Source of the DNA: JBFWWW01 sp050245975 | GTDB taxonomy: Bacteria > Pseudomonadota > Alphaproteobacteria > Rhizobiales > Hyphomicrobiaceae | Assembly: GCA_050245975.1 (NCBI GenBank) | Contig: JBFWWW010000087.1 | Location: 1 to 14,698, forward strand | Direction: 5' to 3' | Length of the DNA stretch: 14,698 bases | Shown: one piece after another, positions 8,112 to 14,219 of the stretch | Layout of the letters: every line of letters begins with the position of its first letter | Numbering within the stretch: position 1 is the first letter of the stretch | Program-made: the position numbers and the translations under genes | The notes under the pieces: model-generated | Database searches by the model: none | The model's input: the letters and a program-made list of their open reading frames with translations, nothing else | Told to the model about the DNA's origin: nothing

Positions 8112-8147
8112 CGGCAGCACCGCAAAGTCGCGGACGGCAGTGCTGCA

Positions 8148-8176
8148 TTGCATGCGAGGCCATAAGTAAGTATTTT
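8148..8176 (+). promoter_or_regulatory. Candidate sigma-70 promoter of the carbamoyltransferase operon
   Basis: TTGCAT (8148-8153) and TATTTT (8171-8176) are spaced by exactly 17 bases. The -10 box is formed by the spacer of the GTAAG-N6-CTTAC repeat, so regulator binding would directly cover it. It drives the five-gene run that starts at 8214. Confidence 0.45.
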
Positions 8177-8181
8177 CTTAC
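8166..8181. promoter_or_regulatory. Putative TetR operator, copy 2
   Basis: GTAAGTATTTTCTTAC is an inverted repeat with perfect 5-bp arms, 15 of 16 bases identical to copy 1 at 5945-5960. It lies in the 102-base gap between tetR and the carbamoyltransferase operon, 32 bases before the first start codon. Two such sites, each in a control region of the putative regulon and flanking the tetR operon, make chance an unlikely explanation. Confidence 0.7.
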
Positions 8182-8213
8182 ATAGACACGCGCAACAGCG
8201 ACGGCAGGGCGCA

Positions 8214-8408
8214 ATGGGAGAAGATCAGGAAAAGGGAGCGGGTTTTGGTTCGCTGCTCGGCGGCGAGTTCAAGATCATCAATGTGGGACTTCCCTCTTTC
8301 GCGGAAGAACTGATCGCCAACGGCGTTGCGGTGGTTCAGGTGGATTGGACGCCGCCAGCGCAGGGAGACCCCGAACTGGCCGACCTCGTCTCGAAACTGG
8401 GCGCCTAG
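8214..8408 (+). CDS. Stand-alone FdrA/YahG-type small module
   Basis: A 64-residue protein whose core, FKIINVGLPSFAEELIANG (19-37) then VAVVQVDWTPPAQGDPELAD (38-57), matches a short module I recall at the C-terminus of E. coli FdrA and at the N-terminus of the DUF1116 protein YahG (VINIG...F...L......V.....W.PP pattern). Here the local FdrA ends without it and the local DUF1116 protein begins after it, so the locus has one copy as a separate gene. It is the first gene after operator copy 2, has a short AGGG-like ribosome site, and its stop lies seven bases before the DUF1116 start, in a different frame. A frameshift that split an original YahG-like gene is the alternative. It probably acts as a small subunit of the carbamoyltransferase; its function as a separate piece is not known. 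Confidence 0.8.
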   Translation: MGEDQEKGAGFGSLLGGEFKIINVGLPSFAEELIANGVAVVQVDWTPPAQGDPELADLVSKLGA

Positions 8409-8415
8409 CCGGACC

Positions 8416-9666
8416 ATGCAAATCATCGAACAAGCCAATAGCGAAGCCCTCGCGCGGATTCTGGAAGGCGAACCGGTTCTCGTCGACGTCATTCCCGCCG
8501 TCGAGGCCATTCCGCTGCTTCGCGAGCGCCGGCTGCTGCATGCCGGCCCCCCGATCACGTGGGACAGGATGTGCGGCCCCATGCGCGGCGCGATTGCCGG
8601 CGCCATCGTATTCGAAGGCTGGGCGAGCAATCTCGATGCCGCGTGGACGATGGCCGAGCAGGGCGATGTCGCGATCGAACCCAACCATCATTTCGGTGCC
8701 GTCGGCCCGATGACCGGGATGACGACACGCTCGATGCCGGTGATGGTGGTGGAGAACCGCCGTTTCGGAAACCGGGCCTACTGCACGCTGAACGAGGGGC
8801 TGGGCAAGGTCATGCGCTTCGGCGGCAATGACGCCGAAGTCCTGGCTCGCCTCGGCTGGTTGCGCGATGTGCTGGGGCCGGCCGTCGGCAAAGCACTGAA
8901 GGCATCGGGTGGCATCGCGCTCAAACCGCTCATCGGTCGCGGGTTGGCGATGGGCGACGAGATGCACCAGCGCAATCTCGCGTGCACGGGCCTCATCTTG
9001 CGCGAGATCGCACCCTGGCTGGCGCGCACATCGGCAGGCGACGGTCGTCTCGCTGAAATGTTCGCCTTTATCGGCGGCAACGACCAGTTCTTCCTCAACG
9101 TCGCCATGGCCATGGGTAAAGCCATGACCGATCCTGCGCGCAACATCGAGGGCTCGTCCGTTGTGACGGCCATGTGCCGAAACGGCACCGATTTCGGCGT
9201 GCGCGTGAGCGGGACCGGCGATCAGTGGTTCGTTGCGCCCGTGGAGATGCCGCAGGGCCTCTACTTTCCCGGCTTCAGCGAGGCCGACGCAAACCCCGAC
9301 ATGGGCGATTCCGCAATTGTCGAAACAATCGGACTTGGCGGCTTCGCCATGGCAGCTGCGCCGGCCGTCATCGGGTTCGTGGGCGCCGGATCGGCATCGT
9401 CGGCAGCCATCTATACGAAATCCATGGGCGAGATCACGGTGGGCGAAAACCCGGCGTGGAGCATCCCCGCGCTCGACTTCGCCGGCGTGCCGACCGGCAT
9501 CGACGTCCGTCTCGTGGTCGATTCGAATATCGCACCTGTGATCAACACCGGCATCGCACACAAACAGCCCGGCATCGGCCAGGTGGGCGCGGGCATCGTC
9601 CGTGCGCCGCTGGCATGCTTTGCCGACGCGGTGCGCGCGCTAGCGGGAAAATTGGGCGTGTCATGA
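8416..9666 (+). CDS. DUF1116 protein, YlbE/AllG- and YahG-like carbamoyltransferase subunit
   Basis: A 416-residue protein of the DUF1116 family. Conserved stretches are LHAGPPITWDRMCGPMRGAI (41-60), GDEMHQRN (180-187), VTAMCRNGTDFGVRVSG (250-266), GDSAIVETIGLGGFAMA (297-313), GENP (343-346) and NTGIAHKQPGIGQVGAGIV (377-395). The E. coli relative YlbE has been assigned, with FdrA and YlbF, to oxamic transcarbamylase (AllG), which moves a carbamoyl group between oxamate and phosphate. The ATG at 8416 aligns with the point where the family's main domain begins (EQANSEALARIL); the N-terminal module seen in YahG is encoded separately just upstream. No strong ribosome site precedes it, so translation is probably coupled to the small gene. 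Its end overlaps fdrA by four bases (ATGA). The substrate here need not be oxamate. Confidence 0.88.
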   Translation: MQIIEQANSEALARILEGEPVLVDVIPAVEAIPLLRERRLLHAGPPITWDRMCGPMRGAIAGAIVFEGWASNLDAAWTMAEQGDVAIEPNHHFGAVGPMTGMTTRSMPVMVVENRRFGNRAYCTLNEGLGKVMRFGGNDAEVLARLGWLRDVLGPAVGKALKASGGIALKPLIGRGLAMGDEMHQRNLACTGLILREIAPWLARTSAGDGRLAEMFAFIGGNDQFFLNVAMAMGKAMTDPARNIEGSSVVTAMCRNGTDFGVRVSGTGDQWFVAPVEMPQGLYFPGFSEADANPDMGDSAIVETIGLGGFAMAAAPAVIGFVGAGSASSAAIYTKSMGEITVGENPAWSIPALDFAGVPTGIDVRLVVDSNIAPVINTGIAHKQPGIGQVGAGIVRAPLACFADAVRALAGKLGVS

Positions 9667-11153
9667 GCGACATCGTTCTGAATGAGCTGCGCAAGGGAAC
9701 CTATCTCGACTCGGTCGCTCTCATGCGGCTGTCGCGCCGGATCGCGGCGATGCCGGAGGTCATCGAGGCGGCGCTGATGATGGCGACCCCCGCGAACAGA
9801 AAAATCCTCGCCGAAGCCGGCCTGCTTGCAACGACCGCGGCGTCCGCTGGCGGCAATGATCTGATCCTGGCCGTGCGGGCCGAAACCCCGAGCGCCGCGG
9901 ACGCGGCACTCGCGGAAGCGCGTGCGCAACTCGACAAGCCGAGCGCAGCAGCCGCCGGCAGCACCACCACGTGGCGGCCGAAAACGCTTCACGCCGCGCT
10001 CAGGGCCGCCCCGGATGCAAACCTTGTCCTCATCTCGGTGCCGGGAGAGTTTGCCGCCGCGGAGGCCCGCAAGGCGCTGCATCGCGGCCTCAACGTGATG
10101 ATTTTCAGCGACAACGTCGCGATCGATCAGGAACGGGCGCTCAAGGAGGAGGCCCGACAGCGCAACCGCATCGTCATGGGGCCCGACTGCGGGACAGCCA
10201 TCATCAATGGCGCGCCGCTCGCCTTCGCCAATCATGTCCGGCGCGGCGATATCGGTGTCGTGGGCGCCTCGGGCACGGGCATCCAGGAGGTGACGAGCCT
10301 CATCAGCGAGGCGGGTGGCGGCATTTCGCACGCCATTGGCGTCGGCGGTCGCGATCTCAGCCTGGGCGTCGGCGGGATAAGCACGATCATGGCCATCGAC
10401 GCGCTCGATGCCGATCCGGCGACGCGCCACATCGTTCTCATCTCCAAGCCGCCACACCCGGAAGTCGCCCGCACCGTATTGGCGCGGGCCGCGAAATCGG
10501 CGAAGCGGTTCACGATCTGCTTCCTGGGCGCCGACGGTGCCGACCTCCCGAAGAACGCGAGCTTCGCGCCGACTTTGACGGCCGCGGCGGAAGATGCCTT
10601 GAATGGAACGCGGATTGGATCCGATTTTGCCCTTCCCCCCCGCAAAAAAGGCGCCTCTGGACACCTCGTAGGCCTGTTCTGCGGCGGCACGCTCTGCACG
10701 GAAGCGCAACTCGTGCTCACACGTCACGGCCGGCGCGTCGTATCGAATGCCCCCGCCCCCGGATCGCATGCAATTGACACCGGCATCAGCGGCTCCGATC
10801 GCATGATCGATCTGGGCGCCGATGAATATACGCGCGGCCGGCCGCATCCGATGCTCGATCCGTCGGCCCGTGACGAGATGGTGCGCGAGGTTCTCAACGA
10901 GCCCGGCGTTGCCGTAATCCTGCTCGACGTGGTGATCGGCAACGGCGCGCATGCCGATCCTGCGGGTCATGTCGCGGCCGTGCTGACCGAAGCGAAGAAC
11001 CGCCATATCGCGGTGGTGGCATCCGTGACCGGAACGGAGGGCGATCCCCAGGTTCGGTCGCGGCAAATCGCGAGCCTCAGGAATGCGGGTGTGCAAGTCG
11101 CACCGTCGAACGCGCTTGCCGCCGGGCTGGCGCTGAGGCTGTTGGGCGCTTAG
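9663..11153 (+). CDS. fdrA: FdrA family protein (AllF-like carbamoyltransferase subunit), lacking the usual C-terminal module
   Basis: A 496-residue FdrA protein, distantly related to succinyl-CoA synthetase subunits and named acyl-CoA synthetase FdrA in databases. Hallmarks are KGTYLDSVALMRLSRRI (11-27), MMATPANRKIL (39-49), GEFAAAEARKAL (128-139), VMGPDCGTAIINGAPLAFAN (171-190), VGASGTGIQEVTSLI (200-214), VGGRDLSLGVGGIS (227-240), SKPPHPEVAR (261-270), GGTLCTEA (341-348), RGRPHPMLDP (391-400) and SVTGTEGDPQVRSRQI (454-469). In E. coli it works with YlbE and YlbF as oxamic transcarbamylase. The protein stops at LALRLLGA, about 50 residues before the end of E. coli FdrA as I recall it; the missing piece corresponds to the separate small gene at 8214. 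Translation is coupled to the DUF1116 gene through the ATGA overlap, and it precedes the carbamate kinase gene by ten bases. Confidence 0.93.
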   Translation: MSDIVLNELRKGTYLDSVALMRLSRRIAAMPEVIEAALMMATPANRKILAEAGLLATTAASAGGNDLILAVRAETPSAADAALAEARAQLDKPSAAAAGSTTTWRPKTLHAALRAAPDANLVLISVPGEFAAAEARKALHRGLNVMIFSDNVAIDQERALKEEARQRNRIVMGPDCGTAIINGAPLAFANHVRRGDIGVVGASGTGIQEVTSLISEAGGGISHAIGVGGRDLSLGVGGISTIMAIDALDADPATRHIVLISKPPHPEVARTVLARAAKSAKRFTICFLGADGADLPKNASFAPTLTAAAEDALNGTRIGSDFALPPRKKGASGHLVGLFCGGTLCTEAQLVLTRHGRRVVSNAPAPGSHAIDTGISGSDRMIDLGADEYTRGRPHPMLDPSARDEMVREVLNEPGVAVILLDVVIGNGAHADPAGHVAAVLTEAKNRHIAVVASVTGTEGDPQVRSRQIASLRNAGVQVAPSNALAAGLALRLLGA

Positions 11154-11157
11154 GAGG
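11152..11157 (+). promoter_or_regulatory. Ribosome binding site overlapping the fdrA stop
   Basis: AGGAGG, the strongest Shine-Dalgarno sequence in this operon, starts inside the fdrA TAG stop and lies six bases before the carbamate kinase ATG. It suggests high independent initiation of carbamate kinase in addition to coupling. Confidence 0.75.
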
Positions 11158-11163
11158 CGGGCA

Positions 11164-12129
11164 ATGGCTGGACGTGAGCAACTGCCATCGCGGCTCCTTG
11201 TGGCCATAGGCGGCAACGCCACGCACCCCCAGAATATTCGCGGCACCTCGGACGAGCAAAAGGACGTCGCGGTGCGCACGGCCCAGGCTCTGCTGCCGCT
11301 GGCGCAACTCGACAACGAGCTGATCGTCACCCACGGCAACGGTCCCGTCGTGGGCAAGATCCTGATGCGGCAGGCGTTGACCAGCGAGCAGATACCGCCG
11401 ATGTCGCTCGATATCTGCGTGGCTCACAGCCAGGGCGGCATCGCCTATCTTCTGATGCAGGCGATCGAGAATGCGCTGCGCGAGACCGGCAACCCGCGGC
11501 ATGTGGCGAGCCTTCTCACGCAGGTCGAAGTCGACCCGCTCGACCCGGCATTCCAGACACCAACGAAGCCGGTCGGCCCGTTTTTCACGCGGGAGCAGGC
11601 GGATCGGCTGACACGAGATCTTGGCTGGTGCATGAAGGAGGACTCCGGCCGCGGGTGGCGGCACGTGGTCCCGTCTCCCCATCCGCGTCACATCGTCGAC
11701 ATCTCGCTCGTCGAGGCACTGGCCAAACGAGGCACCATCGTCATTGCCGGCGGCGGCGGCGGCATTCCGGTGGTGCGCGGCCCCAATGGCGTCCGGCATG
11801 GCGTCTCGGCGGTCATCGACAAGGACCTCACCTCCGCCCACATGGCGAACGTGCTGAGCATCAGGCACCTGATGATACTGACGGCCGTCCCGAAGCTGGC
11901 CATCAACTTCGGCACGCCGAACCAGGAATATCTTGATCGCGTCTCGCTGAGCGAGCTGAAAAGGCTTCACGCCCAGGGACATTTCCCGCCGGGCAGCATG
12001 GGCCCGAAAGTGGAAGCGGCCATTCGCTTCCTCGACGGCGGCGGAGAGCGCGCCGTGATCGGTCACTTGGAGGAAGCCATGGCGTCGCTCCGCGGCGATA
12101 CCGGAACCCATATCCTTGCCGATGTCTGA
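11164..12129 (+). CDS. arcC: Carbamate kinase
   Basis: This 321-residue enzyme should transfer phosphate from carbamoyl phosphate to ADP, giving ATP and carbamate, which breaks down to ammonia and CO2. Family hallmarks are all present: LVAIGGNAT (12-20), VTHGNGPVVG (55-64), KPVGPFF (135-141), the GGGGGIPVV loop (196-204), AVIDKDLTSA (216-225) with its conserved lysine, and GSMGPKVEAAIRFL (277-290). Length is normal for ArcC. No arginine deiminase or ornithine carbamoyltransferase gene is nearby; instead it lies between fdrA and the DUF2877 gene, as E. coli YbcF (AllK) accompanies FdrA/YlbE/YlbF. Its role is therefore energy recovery from carbamoyl phosphate released by that enzyme complex, not arginine fermentation. 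GNGPVVG has a valine where many homologues have glutamine, a small change near the nucleotide site. It overlaps the DUF2877 gene by eight bases. Confidence 0.95.
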   Translation: MAGREQLPSRLLVAIGGNATHPQNIRGTSDEQKDVAVRTAQALLPLAQLDNELIVTHGNGPVVGKILMRQALTSEQIPPMSLDICVAHSQGGIAYLLMQAIENALRETGNPRHVASLLTQVEVDPLDPAFQTPTKPVGPFFTREQADRLTRDLGWCMKEDSGRGWRHVVPSPHPRHIVDISLVEALAKRGTIVIAGGGGGIPVVRGPNGVRHGVSAVIDKDLTSAHMANVLSIRHLMILTAVPKLAINFGTPNQEYLDRVSLSELKRLHAQGHFPPGSMGPKVEAAIRFLDGGGERAVIGHLEEAMASLRGDTGTHILADV

Positions 12130-13036
12130 CCGGACGATCCCGCTTGGACTCCGGGAGGTGGGCGCCGTTGCCGACCGCAACCTGCGTGACGGCGCCCAAG
12201 GTCGTGTCGGCGCCGTATTCGACCGCAGCTTCTATGTGGTCCTCGACGGTCGATGGATCTGTTTCGGACCGCCTGCCCTGGGCTCCGGTCCATTGAATGC
12301 CCTTTTTGCTCCCGCGGCACGCACTCTCGCGATCGCGGCTGGGCAAACCTGTCATGTCGCCGACGGCACTCTCTTCGCTGATGGCTTCGCCCTTGTCTCC
12401 CGCAGGAGCGCCTCCGTCTGGCGGCCGGCAGCGCCATCGTGGACGATCGATACGCTCGATGCAGGCCTCAATTCATTCGATGGCCCACGAGACAGCCCGG
12501 TCGCCCGGGACGCGTTGGGGCTGATCGACGGGCCGAACGCGTCCCCGGCCTCTGCCGTTCTGGCTGCTGCTGCACATCGGCCGGCGCTGCGCCTCGCCGA
12601 CGGAATACGGTGCGCGCTCGCACGCGACCGTGAGACGGGAACGGCGAACTTCGCCGGTTGTGAAGAGCTTCTCGGACTTGGCCCGGGCCTGACGCCCTCC
12701 GGCGACGACGTCCTCGGGGGCGCGATGGTCGCCCTGGCGATGCTGGGCTGCGAACGGCAGCGCGATGCGCTCTGGACCACCCTGCGCCAACATGTGCCGC
12801 ACCGCACGACGGACATTGCCGGTGCGCACCTGGCAGCCGCTGCGGATGGCTTGGGTGCTGCCGCGCTGCACGACGCCCTGGCGTCGATTTTGAGCGGCGA
12901 TGCCACGGCACTACCGGCCGCCCTTGCCCGACTTGATACCGTCGGTCACAGCTCGGGTTGGGACGGCCTGTCCGGCGCGCTCCTCGTGATGCGGATTTAC
13001 CGGGAAACGACCCTGGACCGCCTGCGCGCGGCATAG
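12122..13036 (+). CDS. DUF2877 protein, YlbF/AllH-like carbamoyltransferase subunit
   Basis: A 304-residue DUF2877 protein. The family signature LLGLGPGLTPSGDDVLGG is clear (about 183-200), as are the later THR-like region PHRTTDIAGAHLAAAADG and the C-terminal HSSGWDGLSGALLVMRIY. E. coli YlbF, the family member in the allantoin region, is required with FdrA and YlbE for oxamic transcarbamylase and is now called AllH; this protein is somewhat longer. The ATG at 12122 is inside the carbamate kinase coding sequence, eight bases from its end, so the two are coupled. A TTG two codons earlier is possible but less likely. Last gene of the operon; no clear terminator follows, and the stop codon region runs straight into the CHAT gene remnant on the other strand. 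Confidence 0.88.
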   Translation: MSDRTIPLGLREVGAVADRNLRDGAQGRVGAVFDRSFYVVLDGRWICFGPPALGSGPLNALFAPAARTLAIAAGQTCHVADGTLFADGFALVSRRSASVWRPAAPSWTIDTLDAGLNSFDGPRDSPVARDALGLIDGPNASPASAVLAAAAHRPALRLADGIRCALARDRETGTANFAGCEELLGLGPGLTPSGDDVLGGAMVALAMLGCERQRDALWTTLRQHVPHRTTDIAGAHLAAAADGLGAAALHDALASILSGDATALPAALARLDTVGHSSGWDGLSGALLVMRIYRETTLDRLRAA

Positions 13037-13272
13037 CCGACCACGAAGGGTGCTCCCGCGACTTGCCGTGGTCCATCAGCGCCACCATCGACCGGCGTAG
13101 CGCCTCCGCTCGCCCGACCGTCTTGTCGGCGCCATCGTATCGATGGCCGCTGCAATCAAGTTCACCGTCGATTCCGAGTCGACCGACCGGTGCGAGACGA
13201 GACGCGCACGCGCTCCGGCGTAAATGAGCGCGCACAAGGCCGGACAGCGCCTCGGCGCCTGAGCAGATGAGC
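13033..13272 (-). pseudogene. Decayed C-terminal fragment of a CHAT-domain protein gene
   Basis: Read on the minus strand and switching frames, this stretch spells the end of a CHAT (caspase-like) domain. GSLICSGAEALSGLVRA comes in one frame, ALIYAGARARLVSHRSVDSE and STVNLIAAAIDTMA in the next, DKTVGRAEALRRSMVALMD back in the first, and finally APFVVGYAA in a third. Intact relatives, as I recall them, read GAEALSGLARAFFYAGARALLVSHWSVDS, then a GRAEALRRSMLALI segment, then HPAFWAPFVVVGEG. At least three frameshifts separate the pieces and the N-terminal part is absent, so this is a dead remnant of about 85 codons. It shares its last few bases with the DUF2877 stop. It marks an old insertion or deletion boundary between the carbamoyltransferase operon and the GntR region. 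Confidence 0.72.
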
Positions 13273-13436
13273 GAACCGACAGCGCACAGAGGAGCATTCA
13301 CTCCCCGGGTTATTCACGGGCGGACGGGGCATAGATCGGATGTTTAACATCGGATGATTGCGCCCGCGACCAAGTCGGTGTATGGCTTGAGCTTGCCAGC
13401 TGGCCGAAGAGCCGGCGGTCGGGAGCGAACAGAACC
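13273..13436. other. Upstream region of the GntR gene
   Basis: No gene is supported here. It holds one clear palindrome at 13339-13351, an 8-base direct repeat ATCGGATG (13335-13342 and 13349-13356), and the GGGAG ribosome site at 13421-13425. A convincing promoter pair could not be picked out. With the CHAT remnant it accounts for the whole gap between 13037 and 13436. Confidence 0.5.
13339..13351. promoter_or_regulatory. Palindrome, candidate operator of the GntR regulator
   Basis: GATGTTTAACATC is a perfect 6-bp inverted repeat around a single central base. It contains GT-N3-AC, the core spacing common in operators of FCD/FadR-type GntR proteins. It lies 85 bases before the GntR start, a suitable place for autoregulation. 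Assignment rests on form and position only. Confidence 0.45.
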
Positions 13437-14219
13437 GTGCGTAACAAGCGCGCCAAATCCGCTGGAAAGCATTCGAAGCCGGGCCGCATTCACGCGGTGC
13501 TGACGACACTTGGCCGCGAAATTGCGCAAGGGATCATCCCCGCCGGCACGGTCCTGCCCCCCGAACACGAGCTCGAAATCCGCCTCGGCGTCGGCCGAGG
13601 CGTCGTTCGTGAGGCGATCAAAACGCTGTCGGGCAAAGGGCTGGTCAGCGTGCGGCCGCGCCATGGAACCCGTGTGTTGCCGCGGAGCGATTGGAGTCTG
13701 CTCGATCGCGACGTGTTGAACTGGCTGGTCGGCCAGGAGAAGCCCGACCGCGCGTTGCTGCTGGCAGTCCAGGAAGTCCGCTCGATCATTGAGCCGGCCG
13801 CTGCCGCGCTCGCTGCGACCCGCGCCACCAAGAAGGATCGGCAGCGGATCAATGCAGCTCTGGAAGCGATGGAAACCTCGGACAATCAGGCCAGCGCGAC
13901 TGCCGCGGACAAGGCGTTTCACCTCGCAATTCTTGACGCCACGCACAACCCGGTGCTGCAGGGCTTTCGCGGCGCGATCGACACGATTCTGAGCGCGGTG
14001 TTTGTGGTCGCCGTCGACAGCGTCGGGGGCTGGTTTGATGGCAACCTTCCCAACCATGCGATCACCGCTCAGGCCATCGAAGAGGGGGACGCAAAAAAAG
14101 CCCGCCATGCCATGGAGCTGGTCCTTGGCTACACGCAGTCGAAACTGTCCGAATTGAATGCCGGCGCCGGTCATCGAAATGGTCGGCTGAGAAGCCCACG
14201 CGATCTGAGGCAAACCTGA
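13437..14219 (+). CDS. GntR family transcriptional regulator, FCD (FadR/DgoR-like) subfamily
   Basis: A 260-residue regulator starting with GTG, with a GGGAG ribosome site eleven bases upstream. Residues 15-82 form the winged helix-turn-helix (GTVLPPEHELEIRLGVGRGV, then VREAIKTLSGKGLVSVRPRH), the usual GntR pattern. WSLLDRDVLNWL (86-97) is typical of the sugar-acid (DgoR-like) group. The C-terminal FCD ligand domain shows AADKAFHLAILDATHNPVL (156-174), where Asp158 and His162 are likely metal ligands, and His207. It overlaps the following ABC permease start by one base (TGATG), so it probably controls that transporter and itself. There is no visible link to the carbamoyltransferase regulon; the CHAT remnant separates them. 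Confidence 0.92.
   Translation: MRNKRAKSAGKHSKPGRIHAVLTTLGREIAQGIIPAGTVLPPEHELEIRLGVGRGVVREAIKTLSGKGLVSVRPRHGTRVLPRSDWSLLDRDVLNWLVGQEKPDRALLLAVQEVRSIIEPAAAALAATRATKKDRQRINAALEAMETSDNQASATAADKAFHLAILDATHNPVLQGFRGAIDTILSAVFVVAVDSVGGWFDGNLPNHAITAQAIEEGDAKKARHAMELVLGYTQSKLSELNAGAGHRNGRLRSPRDLRQT

Noticed and set aside
9411..11357. Minus-strand open frame of 648 codons opposite fdrA
   Set aside because: The plus strand encodes conserved FdrA motifs throughout, while the minus-strand product is low-complexity and Arg/His-rich.
12468..13301. Minus-strand frame of 277 codons covering the CHAT-like segment as one gene
   Set aside because: Only parts of 13033-13272 resemble CHAT and they lie in several frames; the rest is antisense to the DUF2877 gene, so it is a pseudogene fragment, not an intact protein.
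13335..13356. Direct repeat of ATCGGATG as a possible attachment or insertion site
   Set aside because: Only eight bases long, 6 bases apart and overlapping the palindrome; no integrase, transposase or terminal inverted repeats are near.
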